From the NCBI RefSeq assembly GCF_000217815.1, contig NC_015707.1, positions 1,910,014-1,974,013 of the forward strand: a stretch of DNA of 64,000 nucleotides, read 5' to 3'. Shown piece by piece: positions 20,718 to 29,257 of the stretch (position 1 is its first letter; every line of letters begins with the position of its first letter). The position numbers and the translations under genes are program-made. This DNA comes from Pseudothermotoga thermarum DSM 5069. Lineage in GTDB: Bacteria; Thermotogota; Thermotogae; Thermotogales; DSM-5069. The notes beneath the pieces were generated by a model. It saw nothing but the letters and a program-made list of their open reading frames with translations, ran no database searches and was not told where the DNA came from.

Positions 20718-21433
20718 GAAGGAAAACTGCACTAATAGAAGAAATGGAAATAGCCACTTCACTATGTCCTCATCCCTCCTCTTGTACCATAACCTGCTTA
20801 TGTTAAAACGCCTCAGCCTGTACCTTTTTATCCCTATCACGCTCTCAACAAGACTCCTCTCCCCAAACCTCTCATGCTCGTGTTCCCAATATCCCATATT
20901 CTCTTCGCTCGCTTCCCAGTACCATGGCCCTTTGTCCGTTATTATCCTCAACTTACCTGTCACTCTCTTCTTCACCATCTTCATCACCAAGCTCGCTTTG
21001 TCCTTCTCTCGCGTTTTGCTGACCAACGCATAGATCACTTTCTTCCTCTTAACCTCAAACGCTATCCATACATACCAGCAGTAACCGTTTATGTTCACCT
21101 TCATCTCGTCTACAGCTACTACTGCATTGCCTTCTATCTTCTCAGCAAATATCTCTTCTTTCATCCTTGCCCACCATTTCCTCAAGGCTTCATGACTGAC
21201 TCCAATTATGGCTGCTGCCTTCCTTAATGCAAGTCCATAAAAGTACAAAACCAATGCAGATACTTTCGCCTCATGTGGAACTCTTTGTCTTTGAAAAAGG
21301 TTTGGTATAATTTGGTATAGGTACTCGGTGATATTTGTTGTTGTAACTTTCATCTTTACGGGAACCTCCTTTCGGTGAGAAGAGTTGGTTCCCGTTTATT
21401 TTATCGTATTTCCCGGCTTAAGTTGACACCTCC
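20702..21433 (-). mobile_element. IS6-family-like insertion sequence, 732 bp
   Basis: The element has terminal inverted repeats GGACCTGTCAACTTAAG (20702-20718) and, on the other strand, GGAGGTGTCAACTTAAG (21433-21417), identical at 15 of 17 positions, with weaker similarity further in. It is flanked by the 8-bp direct repeat AAAGCTGT. It carries one transposase gene on the minus strand whose stop lies in the left repeat. Length, repeat length, duplication length and DDE signature all fit IS6. The transposase resembles the archaeal branch as I recall it. Confidence 0.88.
20709..21353 (-). CDS. IS6-like DDE transposase
   Basis: 214 residues. An N-terminal helix-turn-helix-like region (LALRKAAAIIGVSHEALRKW, about 41-60) precedes the catalytic core. 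Candidate DDE residues are Asp in VVAVDEMKVNINGYCWY, Asp in RIITDKGPWYW and Glu in RSLVESVIG. The DKGPWY and HERFGERSLVE segments are very like transposases of Sulfolobus IS6-type elements, known from memory, so transfer from archaea is plausible. ATG 21353 follows AGGAGG at ten bases. It appears intact, so the element may be active. Confidence 0.88.
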   Translation of the reverse strand: MKVTTTNITEYLYQIIPNLFQRQRVPHEAKVSALVLYFYGLALRKAAAIIGVSHEALRKWWARMKEEIFAEKIEGNAVVAVDEMKVNINGYCWYVWIAFEVKRKKVIYALVSKTREKDKASLVMKMVKKRVTGKLRIITDKGPWYWEASEENMGYWEHEHERFGERSLVESVIGIKRYRLRRFNISRLWYKRRDEDIVKWLFPFLLLVQFSFLS

Positions 21434-21441
21434 AAAGCTGT
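21434..21441 (+). repeat. Target-site duplication of the IS, right copy
   Basis: AAAGCTGT, identical to 20694-20701. Confidence 0.88.
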
Positions 21442-21565
21442 TTTCGATCAAGTTGCTTCACAGAAAGTCAAAGGTGCTTCAACGTTTATCAGAAGATACT
21501 CCGACAAAGGTAATTACTACATGCTCATTTCAGATTCCGTGATTTTTGGTGTTACACAATTCTGA
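21442..21565 (+). pseudogene. 3' fragment of the interrupted DUF3798 gene
   Basis: Forty codons continue the frame of the 5' part across the duplication (Ala-Val then Phe-Asp-Gln-Val) and end at TGA 21563-21565. The fragment has no start or ribosome site of its own and is not expected to be translated. Confidence 0.82.
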
Positions 21566-21583
21566 TGATTAGCTGATATAGGC

Positions 21584-21617
21584 AAAAGACGTCGGTGGCA
21601 ACACCGACGTCTTTTTT
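21584..21617 (+). terminator. Terminator after the DUF3798 gene
   Basis: Stem AAAAGACGTCGGTG/CACCGACGTCTTTT with loop GCAA and T-run. In the uninterrupted operon it would limit read-through, giving more binding protein than permease, a common ABC arrangement. Confidence 0.88.
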
Positions 21618-21662
21618 CTTATAATAGAAGCAGAAGTTTTTCACAGTGTGGGAGGTGTCTAC

Positions 21663-23258
21663 GTGAAAAAAGTTCTTGAGATGAGAAACATCAACAAGTT
21701 TTACTTTGGAAACCAAGTTCTGAAAAACGTGAATTTAGATCTTGAAGAAGGAGAAATACACGGACTCGTTGGTGAAAACGGAGCTGGTAAAACAACTCTT
21801 ATGAATATCTTGTTCGGGATGCCGGTTATCCACAGCACAGGTGGATTTGAAGGGGAAATATACGTTAATGGAAAAAAAGTTGACATTGATTCTCCAAGGA
21901 AAGCGATGGAACTTGGTATAGGAATGGTTCATCAGGAATTCATGCTTTTACCAAATTTTACGGTGACTGAGAACATAAAGTTGAACCGTGAAATAACCAA
22001 GAAGAATATTTTCAGCAGGGTTTTTGGAAAATCGCTGGAAACTTTGGACTTCAAGCAAATGCGAAAAGAGGCGAGAGAAGCTTTAAATACCATAGGTATG
22101 ATGGGCATCGATGAGTGGTTTCCTGTGGCAGGACTTCCAGTTGCACACAAACAGTTTGTCGAAATAGCCAGAGAAATTGACAAGAAGAATTTAAAAGTTC
22201 TAGTGCTCGATGAACCGACTGCGGTTCTTTCTGAAGCGGAAGCTGAGACTTTGTTGAATGTTATAAGAACGCTGTCGCAAAAGGGAATTGCGATCATCTT
22301 CATTTCGCACAGGCTTGCTGAAGTTTTAGCTGTTTCCCATAGAATAACAATTCTTCGCGATGGTGCAGTTGTGGACAGTGGACCTGCTTCGTCCTTCACC
22401 CTAGCGGAAGTGGCGGAGAAAATGGTTGGAAGAAAGATAGAAGCTTTGAACCTTCCAAAGAGACAAAAGGAACCCTCAGATGATGATATCATCATGTCCA
22501 TAAGAAATCTTCAAGTCAAGATGCCTGGAGAGGAAGTTAAGGATTTCAGCATAGATATAAGAAGAGGGGAAATTCTTGGCATTGGCGGCCTTGCTGGACA
22601 TGGAAAACTTGGAATTGCAAACGGCATAGCTGGTGTTTATCCTGCATCTGGAACAGTTCTTTTGGAAGGAAAACCATACAAGTTGAACGATCCAATGTAT
22701 GCACTTGCAAACGGTATAGTTTATCTTTCAGAAGACAGAAGAGGTGTTGGATTGCTTTTGGACGAGTCAGTTGAAATGAACATAGTTGCAACAGCAGTTC
22801 AGGCTTTCGGAAAATTTACGAAGAGGTTTCTATTTCTGAACCTTTTGGATAAAAAGGCTATTCGTGAACATGCACTGAAAATGATAAAAGAGCTAGATAT
22901 TCGATGCAAAGGTCCTACTCAACCGGTGAGAAGGTTGAGTGGGGGTAACCAGCAAAAAGTTTGTCTTGCGAGGGCTTTTACGCTTGAACCAAAAATACTG
23001 TTTGTCTCAGAACCAACCAGAGGTATAGATGTTGGAGCGAAAAGATTGGTTTTGGATCACTTGGTGCAGATGAACAGAAATCTCGGCGTTACCATCGTCA
23101 TGACTTCTAGCGAATTGGCAGAGTTGAGAAGTATCTGCGATAGGATAGCAATAGTTGCAGAGGGAAAACTTTCTGCAATTCTTCCACCCAGCGCATCGGA
23201 TGCAGAATTTGGTTTGGCAATGGCTGGAGAGCTTCAGGAGGTGGCTCAACGTGGATAA
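21663..23258 (+). CDS. ABC transporter ATPase, duplicated, nucleoside/sugar (BMP) type
   Basis: 531 residues with two ABC domains, as in YufO/NupO and RbsA-type importers. Domain 1 has Walker A GENGAGKTT, Q-loop MVHQEFMLLPN and Walker B VLVLDEPTAVLS. Domain 2 has a degenerate P-loop (GLAGHGKLG, no GKT/S) but a good signature LSGGNQQK and EPTRGIDVGA. Such asymmetry is normal for this subfamily. GTG 21663 follows GGGAGGTG; an earlier GTG falls in the site. Its likely binding protein is the DUF3798 product, now truncated by the IS. Substrate probably a nucleoside or related compound, by family only. Confidence 0.9.
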   Translation: MKKVLEMRNINKFYFGNQVLKNVNLDLEEGEIHGLVGENGAGKTTLMNILFGMPVIHSTGGFEGEIYVNGKKVDIDSPRKAMELGIGMVHQEFMLLPNFTVTENIKLNREITKKNIFSRVFGKSLETLDFKQMRKEAREALNTIGMMGIDEWFPVAGLPVAHKQFVEIAREIDKKNLKVLVLDEPTAVLSEAEAETLLNVIRTLSQKGIAIIFISHRLAEVLAVSHRITILRDGAVVDSGPASSFTLAEVAEKMVGRKIEALNLPKRQKEPSDDDIIMSIRNLQVKMPGEEVKDFSIDIRRGEILGIGGLAGHGKLGIANGIAGVYPASGTVLLEGKPYKLNDPMYALANGIVYLSEDRRGVGLLLDESVEMNIVATAVQAFGKFTKRFLFLNLLDKKAIREHALKMIKELDIRCKGPTQPVRRLSGGNQQKVCLARAFTLEPKILFVSEPTRGIDVGAKRLVLDHLVQMNRNLGVTIVMTSSELAELRSICDRIAIVAEGKLSAILPPSASDAEFGLAMAGELQEVAQRG

Positions 23259-24291
23259 ATTTTTTGCTATTTTGAAAAAGGTTGATTTGCCAACCTTGAT
23301 AATATTCCTTTTCTTGATAAGCCTTTTTGTTTTGGCAGCTTTTGTGAATGTTTCAATACCAACGTTAATAGGAGATTCTCTAAGAAGAATTGGTATGAAC
23401 GGGGTACTCGTGTTGGCTATGGTTCCAATGATCAGAGCTGGAGTTGGGCCAAACTTTGGTTTACCCGTTGGAATAATAGGAGGACTTCTTGGAGCTTTGA
23501 TAAGCATGCAACTTGGTCTTGCTGGTGCGATTGGCTTTTGGACTGCAATAGCACTTGCAGTGTTGATCTGCACAGGTCTTGGTTTGGTTTATGGGTGGCT
23601 TTTGGAGAAAGTGCGTGGGCAAGAAATGATGGTTGGAACTTACGTTGGTTATTCCATAGTTGCTTTTATGTCGATAATGTGGCTTTTGTTACCCTTCTCA
23701 AGACCAGATATGATTTGGGCAATAGGTGGAAGAGGACTTAGGTACACTTTGTCTCTTCAAGATTATTTTGCAGGAATTTTGAACAACTTTTTGAAGTTTA
23801 AAATCGGCAGTTTAGAAATACCAACTGGTTTATTACTCTTTTTCGGTGCAGCTTGTTATTTGATCTACATATTCTTCAGAACAAGGATTGGATTGGCTAT
23901 AGATTTGACTGGCCAGAACGAAAAGTATGCAATAACATCGGGGGTGAACGTGAAAAAAGCTCGTTTAATTGCGGCTACTTTGTCCACGATCCTTGGAGGA
24001 ATTGGAATAATAGTGTACGCACAAAGTTATGGTTTTTTGCAGCTTTACCAAGCACCTTTGGGATTAACCTTTCCATCCGTCGCATGCATCCTCATAGGAG
24101 GGGCTTCGATAAGGAGAGCCACCATAAAAAACGTGATAATTGGAACAGCAGTTTTTCAAACCCTTTTGACGATCGCTTTGCCGGTTTTAAGTCAAGTTAC
24201 CAGGGGTGATATCACCGAAGTCATGAGGATGATCATAAGCAACGGGATGATATTGTATGCACTAACTAGAGCTCCAAGGGAGGCGAGCTGA
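23251..24291 (+). CDS. ABC transporter permease (YufP/BMP type)
   Basis: 346-residue inner-membrane permease with about nine hydrophobic segments and the BPD_transp_2-like loop GQNEKYAITSGVNVKKARL facing the ATPase. GTG at 23251 follows AGGAGGTGG and overlaps the ATPase stop by eight bases, giving translational coupling. It pairs with the following permease to form the channel. A much earlier in-frame start (23155) would lie deep within the ATPase gene and has no ribosome site. Confidence 0.87.
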   Translation: MDKFFAILKKVDLPTLIIFLFLISLFVLAAFVNVSIPTLIGDSLRRIGMNGVLVLAMVPMIRAGVGPNFGLPVGIIGGLLGALISMQLGLAGAIGFWTAIALAVLICTGLGLVYGWLLEKVRGQEMMVGTYVGYSIVAFMSIMWLLLPFSRPDMIWAIGGRGLRYTLSLQDYFAGILNNFLKFKIGSLEIPTGLLLFFGAACYLIYIFFRTRIGLAIDLTGQNEKYAITSGVNVKKARLIAATLSTILGGIGIIVYAQSYGFLQLYQAPLGLTFPSVACILIGGASIRRATIKNVIIGTAVFQTLLTIALPVLSQVTRGDITEVMRMIISNGMILYALTRAPREAS

Positions 24292-24292
24292 G

Positions 24293-25351
24293 ATGGAAAA
24301 AGTCAAAAGAATTTTGATAAATTACTCTGTTCCAATAGCCTTTTTGGTTTTGTCAATCTCAGCCGTTGTTATTGCAAAGATTCCATGGACCTTTTTAGCC
24401 GCTGAAGTTGTAAGACGTTTGAGCAGAAATACATTCCTGGTTCTCTCGTTGATCATTCCAATTGTGGCTGGGATGGGATTGAACTTTGGAATAGTTCTTG
24501 GCGCGATGGCTGGGCAGGCGGCAATGTTCTTCGTCGTTGACAGAAAGATATCCGGAGTACCCGGAATTTTACTCTCGATGATTTTCGCAACTGGAATAGC
24601 CATAGTTTTGGGATGGTTGGCTGGCTTGGTTTTGAACAAGGCACGTGGTAGAGAGATGATAACATCGATGATCTTAGGATTTTTTGCCAACGGGGTTTAC
24701 CAACTGATATTCCTCTTCTTTGCTGGGTCGTTGATCCCGTTTTCAACCAAAGCCATGCTTTTGACTGGTGGAGTGGGTTTGAGAAACACGGTGGATCTTT
24801 GGGGAACTTTGGCAGGTGCTTTGAACTCCGTGTGGGTGATCAGGATCGGTATGATTCGCATTTTCGTTGTGCCGCTTTTGATTGTTGCGGCTTTGTGTGT
24901 CTTTATAACGCTACTATTTAAAACCAAACTTGGTCAGGATATAAGAGCCGTTGGTCAAGACATTCACGTTGCCGAAGTAGCTGGAATAAACGTCAACAAG
25001 GTTAGAATAATCGCAGTCATCATGTCAACTGTTTTGGCTGCGATTGGACAAATAATATACCTGCAAGACATAGGGACGATAAACACTTACAACAGCCACG
25101 AACAAGTTGCCCTTTTCTCTATAGCAACTCTGTTGGTTGGTGGAGCTTCGACGATGAAAGCCTCCATATGGAACGCGATAATCGGTGTTTTGTTGTTCCA
25201 CACGTTGTTTGTGGTTGCGCCAAGCGCCGGTAACAAACTCTTCGGTCAACCTCAGGTTGGAGAGTTCTTCAGAGAATTCCTTGCATACGCGGTTATAGCT
25301 TTTGCCTTGGCTATGCATGGTTGGAAATTGAGGCAGATGAGAAAAGCGTAA
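24293..25351 (+). CDS. ABC transporter permease (YufQ/BMP type)
   Basis: 352-residue second permease of the importer, similar in pattern to the previous one: hydrophobic helices throughout, coupling loop GQDIHVAEVAGINVNKVRI, and LVGGASTMKASIWNA near the end mirroring LIGGASIRRATIKNV of its neighbour. ATG one base after the previous stop. It ends the operon; the next 170 bases hold the pyr leader. Confidence 0.87.
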   Translation: MEKVKRILINYSVPIAFLVLSISAVVIAKIPWTFLAAEVVRRLSRNTFLVLSLIIPIVAGMGLNFGIVLGAMAGQAAMFFVVDRKISGVPGILLSMIFATGIAIVLGWLAGLVLNKARGREMITSMILGFFANGVYQLIFLFFAGSLIPFSTKAMLLTGGVGLRNTVDLWGTLAGALNSVWVIRIGMIRIFVVPLLIVAALCVFITLLFKTKLGQDIRAVGQDIHVAEVAGINVNKVRIIAVIMSTVLAAIGQIIYLQDIGTINTYNSHEQVALFSIATLLVGGASTMKASIWNAIIGVLLFHTLFVVAPSAGNKLFGQPQVGEFFREFLAYAVIAFALAMHGWKLRQMRKA

Positions 25352-25421
25352 TTGCTTTGAAATATTGATTTAATTTTGGTCGTGGTATTATACAAAAAAC
25401 GAGTTTTTGAGGTTGATCACA

Positions 25422-25523
25422 ATGGAGTGTATAGTTTCAAGCGTTAATCGGCAAGTGAATATTCATACAACAAAAGGGGCTTTTGGCAACGAAAGCCCCT
25501 TTATTTTTCGCCTGGAGGAATGA
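25422..25523 (+). CDS. Putative pyr leader peptide translated through the attenuator
   Basis: 33 codons beginning ATG-GAG-TGT, nine bases after GAGGT (25409-25413). The frame stays open across the whole hairpin 25473-25502 and its T-tract, and stops at TGA 25521-25523, two bases before the preferred pyrC start and overlapping an alternative pyrC ATG as ATGA. The layout matches the pyrBI leader concept. No remarkable codon run is seen, consistent with sensing of transcription speed rather than an amino acid. Confidence 0.5.
   Translation: MECIVSSVNRQVNIHTTKGAFGNESPFIFRLEE
25473..25507 (+). terminator. pyr attenuator
   Basis: Stem AAAGGGGCTTT/AAAGCCCCTTT (11 bp) with an 8-base loop followed by ATTTTT. 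It sits inside the leader ORF, 20 bases before pyrC. Confidence 0.85.
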
Positions 25524-25525
25524 AG

Positions 25526-26659
25526 ATGAGATATTACAACCCTTTTAAAGGCGCTTTTGAGGATCTTCAAATACAATTGCCAATTAAAGCAAAGGCAGAT
25601 AATTTAATCGCAACCATACCGTTTTTTGACATGCACACCCATGTTAGGCTGAACGGACAGGAGGATTATCAATCTTTGGAAAAAGCAGCTATCGCTGGTG
25701 GTTACTCCGCCGTCTTGATTCAACCAAATACAAAGCCAGAACTTGCCACAAGCCAGGTTTTTGAGCAACATTTGAACTTAGCGAAGGATAAACTCATCGA
25801 CTTTTTCTGGAGTTGCTCGTTGTTTGGAGAATTGGAACCCGATTCAACTAAAATTTTGTGTTACTCAAACGATGGAATACACTATGATACCTTGAAAATC
25901 GTTGAGGCTTTCAAGAGGAAAAAACCCCATCTTTTGCTTGATCACAGCCAGCTGCACGAACTTGACGGTGCTTTCTACGAAGGCACGAATGTTTTGTGTA
26001 AAAAACGTCCCATCAATTCAGAGGCTGTTTCGATCTTTCGTAACGTTTTGCTTGGCGTTGAATATGGATTTTCAAAATTTCACATTCAACACGTCAGCAC
26101 GAAGATGTCTATTGAAACTATCTGTTTTCTTCGAAGATTTGCTCAAGTTAGTTGTGAAGTGACGCCGCATCATTTGTTTTTCACCATGGAAGATGTGAAG
26201 AACACAAATTTCAAAATAAATCCGCCGCTTGCAACAAAGAGTGATAGAGAAACTTTGCTGAAAGCCGTTAAGGATGGAATTATAGATGTTCTGGCCACGG
26301 ATCATGCACCCCATCCAGATAAACCACAAGATTTTGAATTGGCACCTTTTGGAAGCAGTGGTATAGAAATTGCCTTCAGCGCTTTTTACACTATATTGGA
26401 AGATTTAAAATTGGTTTTCGACAAACTGATCGTTGCTCCAAGAAAGTTGCTTAAAGTTCCTCTACCGAATGGCTTTGAAGACTTAGTTGTCGTCGATCCA
26501 GATGCAAGCTTTACGGTGGACTGTAAAAAATTCTTTAGCAAGGGAAAAAATTGCGTTTTCGATGGAATCAAGTTAAAAGGAAAAGTTGTTGGAATGAAAC
26601 TCAAAGGAAGGTGGGTGTACTGGGATGGAGAATTTCTCTTTAACAAAGAAGGAAGTTGA
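25526..26659 (+). CDS. pyrC: Dihydroorotase
   Basis: Cyclises carbamoyl-aspartate to dihydroorotate in pyrimidine synthesis. Metal-binding motifs of the amidohydrolase superfamily: MHTHVRL (HxH), the conserved QPNTKP, HIQHVST, VTPHH and ATDHAPH (catalytic Asp). 377 aa from ATG 25526, seven bases after GGAGG; ATG 25520 is too close to that site. It heads pyrC-K-D-F-E, all overlapping or nearly so. pyrB, carAB are not in the window. Confidence 0.93.
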   Translation: MRYYNPFKGAFEDLQIQLPIKAKADNLIATIPFFDMHTHVRLNGQEDYQSLEKAAIAGGYSAVLIQPNTKPELATSQVFEQHLNLAKDKLIDFFWSCSLFGELEPDSTKILCYSNDGIHYDTLKIVEAFKRKKPHLLLDHSQLHELDGAFYEGTNVLCKKRPINSEAVSIFRNVLLGVEYGFSKFHIQHVSTKMSIETICFLRRFAQVSCEVTPHHLFFTMEDVKNTNFKINPPLATKSDRETLLKAVKDGIIDVLATDHAPHPDKPQDFELAPFGSSGIEIAFSAFYTILEDLKLVFDKLIVAPRKLLKVPLPNGFEDLVVVDPDASFTVDCKKFFSKGKNCVFDGIKLKGKVVGMKLKGRWVYWDGEFLFNKEGS

Positions 26660-27287
26660 GAAGATAAGCGGTAACACTTACTTGATTAGATTCAACGAGT
26701 GGATCGACTTTGAACCAATGCAGTTTGTAATGGTGGAAACACCCAATTCCGTAGTTCGAAAACCTTTTGGACTGGGATCTTGGCAAGGTGATTTGGCTTT
26801 GTGCGTTGAAATTTTGGGCGAAGGAACTAAATATATAGTTCATGAAGCGGTCAAATTGAATGTTCACGGGCCTTGTGGTAATGATTTTGTTCCTCCTAAC
26901 AAAAATGGTTTGATCATAGCGGCAGCTTCGTGCTTGGCTATGGCACACGAGGCTTTTAAAAGATGGGATGTAGAGGTTTTAATGTGCAGCAGAGAAGAAT
27001 TTGAAATGGATGTAAGACCTTTCAGAAAAATCGTCGGCGATGAAAGTTTTCTTAAAACACTTAGAGAATTAAAAGGTTACGATTGGTATCTGACGCTTGG
27101 ATCTCCGCAGATGTGCAGGATTGCTTACGGTATTTTGAAAACAAAAGGAGAAGTCTTCACGACGATGGATTCCTACATGGCTTGTGGAATAGGTGCTTGT
27201 AGAGGCTGTGCAATTGAAACTAAGGAAGGTTTAAAACACGTTTGCATCGATGGACCAATTTTCAGAGGTGATGTCGTATGGATTTGA
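26625..27287 (+). CDS. pyrK: Dihydroorotate dehydrogenase electron-transfer subunit
   Basis: 220-residue FAD and 2Fe-2S protein passing electrons from PyrD to NAD. The C-terminal cysteine cluster MACGIGACRGCAIET with a later HVCIDGP gives the four 2Fe-2S ligands. The N-terminal beta-barrel (FVMVETPNSVVRKPFGLG) binds FAD. ATG 26625 lies 35 bases inside pyrC; no strong ribosome site is visible, so translation may depend on coupling. It overlaps pyrD by ten bases. Confidence 0.92.
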   Translation: MENFSLTKKEVEKISGNTYLIRFNEWIDFEPMQFVMVETPNSVVRKPFGLGSWQGDLALCVEILGEGTKYIVHEAVKLNVHGPCGNDFVPPNKNGLIIAAASCLAMAHEAFKRWDVEVLMCSREEFEMDVRPFRKIVGDESFLKTLRELKGYDWYLTLGSPQMCRIAYGILKTKGEVFTTMDSYMACGIGACRGCAIETKEGLKHVCIDGPIFRGDVVWI

Positions 27288-28105
27288 AAGTTCCATTGGT
27301 CATAGCTTCTGGTGTCGGGGGCATGGGTGAATATCTCAAGTTGGTGGATCCTTCCTGTATAGGTGCTTACACTTTGAAAACCATAACTTTGAAATCAAAG
27401 GTTGGAAATCCTCCTTGTAGGTTGATAGCAACAAAAGATTATTTAATCAACAGCATAGGACTTGAAAATCCCGGGGTGGACGAATTTCTCAGAAGGCTCA
27501 AAGATGGTGAATACAACTGGATATTTGAGAAAGTAAAGGTTATCTTGAGCCTCGGCGGGGACAATTTGGATGAATATCGATTGGTAGCAGAAAAGGTTAA
27601 AGACGTGGAGGAAAAATTTGTCGCTATAGAATTCAACTTTTCTTGTCCAAATGTGGAAAAAGGCGGACTTGGTGTTGTCACCGATTTGAGTAATTTGGAA
27701 AGACTTTTAGGCATTCTTAGAAAAACTTTGAAGAGTTTTTTGATAGCCAAAGTGGGCATAGAAGGTATTTTCGTCGAATATTTTGCCAAAATGCTTGAAA
27801 ACAACGGTTGGAATGGTATAAGCTTGATCAACACGATAAGGGCTTTAAAGTTCGTGGATGGGAAGATCTTCAAGGGAGGACTTTCCGGACCTGTTTTAAA
27901 ACCAATTGCCCTTAGGGCAGTTTACGAGGTTAGAAGGGTTACTTCAAATTTGTTCGTCATCGGGGGAGGAGGCATAAGTAATGAGGAAGACGCAAAGGAA
28001 TTTTTGATGGCCGGTGCCGATGCTGTGAGTGTTGGTACTATAATTTACAAAAATCCAAAGATTGTTGAAAGGATAGCGGAAAGCTTAAGGAGGGGTAGAC
28101 TGTGA
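27278..28105 (+). CDS. pyrD: Dihydroorotate dehydrogenase B, catalytic subunit
   Basis: 275-residue FMN TIM barrel oxidising dihydroorotate to orotate. Features are ASGVGG at the N-terminus, LKTITLKSKVGNPP, FNFSCPNVEKGG (active-site Cys of type 1B is in this loop), INTIRALKF and the FMN phosphate site GGGGISNEEDA then VSVGTIIYKNP. Works with PyrK, whose gene overlaps its start. Followed by pyrF with a 4-base overlap. Confidence 0.94.
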   Translation: MDLKVPLVIASGVGGMGEYLKLVDPSCIGAYTLKTITLKSKVGNPPCRLIATKDYLINSIGLENPGVDEFLRRLKDGEYNWIFEKVKVILSLGGDNLDEYRLVAEKVKDVEEKFVAIEFNFSCPNVEKGGLGVVTDLSNLERLLGILRKTLKSFLIAKVGIEGIFVEYFAKMLENNGWNGISLINTIRALKFVDGKIFKGGLSGPVLKPIALRAVYEVRRVTSNLFVIGGGGISNEEDAKEFLMAGADAVSVGTIIYKNPKIVERIAESLRRGRL

Positions 28106-28710
28106 AGCCTGTTTTGAGTTTGGATATGGAGAATCCTTTGGAATTCATCGATAAGTACGGATCTTTCCAACACGTCAAGATTGGGCACAGTGTGGCGATT
28201 TATGGAAAATCGGTGCTAGAGGAGTTTCAGAAGAGAAATTTAAAGGTGATAGTTGATTTGAAATTCGTCGATATCCCATCCACCGTGGCAAGGTCTATAA
28301 AGGCTTGGGACCACGAGTGCGTTGAAGGTTTTACAGTTCACAGTGCCTGTGGCATCGACAGCATAAGGGCTGCCCTTGAAAGCACCGACAAGTTAATCTT
28401 TGTTGTGTTAAAACTCACATCTCTGACAGGCGATCTTGCTGAATACTTGGATTTGATAAAATCTCTGAGAATCCTTGGTTGCTCGTTCGTTCTTCCTGGA
28501 AAATGGGCTGTACAACTTAGAAAGCAGATCCCGGGAAAGATACTGGTTCCAGGTGTACGAATAAAAAGGGGAGCTGACGATCAAAAAGATGTTGTTCATC
28601 TGTCGGAAATCATGAACGTCGCAGATTACGCTGTGCTTGGAAGGGAAATATACAAAAGCCCCGATCCGGCAAAGGCTATGGATGAGGTGAGGAGGATGCT
28701 CAATGCGTGA
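28102..28710 (+). CDS. pyrF: Orotidine 5'-phosphate decarboxylase
   Basis: Makes UMP from OMP. 202 aa TIM barrel with the catalytic [12 protein letters not shown] (Asp-Lys-Asp), FTVHSACG and the phosphate site [18 protein letters not shown] 28102 overlaps the pyrD stop (GTGA). It overlaps pyrE by eight bases. Confidence 0.94.
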   Translation: MKPVLSLDMENPLEFIDKYGSFQHVKIGHSVAIYGKSVLEEFQKRNLKVIVDLKFVDIPSTVARSIKAWDHECVEGFTVHSACGIDSIRAALESTDKLIFVVLKLTSLTGDLAEYLDLIKSLRILGCSFVLPGKWAVQLRKQIPGKILVPGVRIKRGADDQKDVVHLSEIMNVADYAVLGREIYKSPDPAKAMDEVRRMLNA

Positions 28711-29257
28711 ACTTCTTCTCAAAACGGGTGCTTTGCTTGAAGGACATTTCTTGTTATCGTCTGGGAAGCATTCATCGAATTACATTCAATGCGCAAAAAT
28801 ATTTGAGTATCCTAAGTATGGCGACATGGTTGGAGAAATGATCGCTCGAAAGATATCCGTTCATTCACCACAAGTTGTCATAGGACCAGCACTTGGCGGA
28901 ATTATTCTTGCTTACACAGTGGCTCGAGCAATTGGCGCTCGTGCGCTTTTTGCCGAAAGGGAAGATGGAGTGATGAAGCTGAGAAGAAACTTTGAGATAC
29001 AAGAAGGTGAAAAGGTTGCAATAGTAGAAGATGTCACCACAACCGGTGGTTCGGTAATGGAAGTGAAAAACTTGGTGGAAAGCTATGGTGGTGTTGTTTG
29101 CTGCATAGCAAGTATAGTCGATAGATCGGTTGAACCATTGCCGTTTGACGTACCTTTTTATTCCTTGATTAAGCTTGTATTTCCAATCTATGAGCCAGGA
29201 GAGTGTCCGTTGTGTAAACAGGGAATACCGCTTGTAAAACCAGGAAGCAGAAAATGA
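28703..29257 (+). CDS. pyrE: Orotate phosphoribosyltransferase
   Basis: Adds ribose-5-phosphate from PRPP to orotate. 184 aa with the PRPP loop [14 protein letters not shown], the flexible loop region [12 protein letters not shown], and a Cys-containing tail [18 protein letters not shown] seen in thermophile PyrE. Last gene of the operon; its stop abuts the stop of the convergent ferritin-VIT1 gene with no gap. Confidence 0.94.
   Translation: MRELLLKTGALLEGHFLLSSGKHSSNYIQCAKIFEYPKYGDMVGEMIARKISVHSPQVVIGPALGGIILAYTVARAIGARALFAEREDGVMKLRRNFEIQEGEKVAIVEDVTTTGGSVMEVKNLVESYGGVVCCIASIVDRSVEPLPFDVPFYSLIKLVFPIYEPGECPLCKQGIPLVKPGSRK

Larger units (their letters stand above)
25365..25525 (+). promoter_or_regulatory. 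Pyrimidine operon leader with promoter and attenuator
   Basis: Promoter elements TTGATT (25365-25370) and TATTAT (25386-25391, 15-base spacing, a little short) precede a U-rich stretch GAGTTTTTGAGG and a 33-codon ORF that reads through a terminator hairpin. A ribosome close behind RNA polymerase would prevent the hairpin, as in E. coli pyrBI where UTP shortage slows the polymerase. No PyrR-binding loop was recognised. The model is inferred from layout. Confidence 0.6.
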
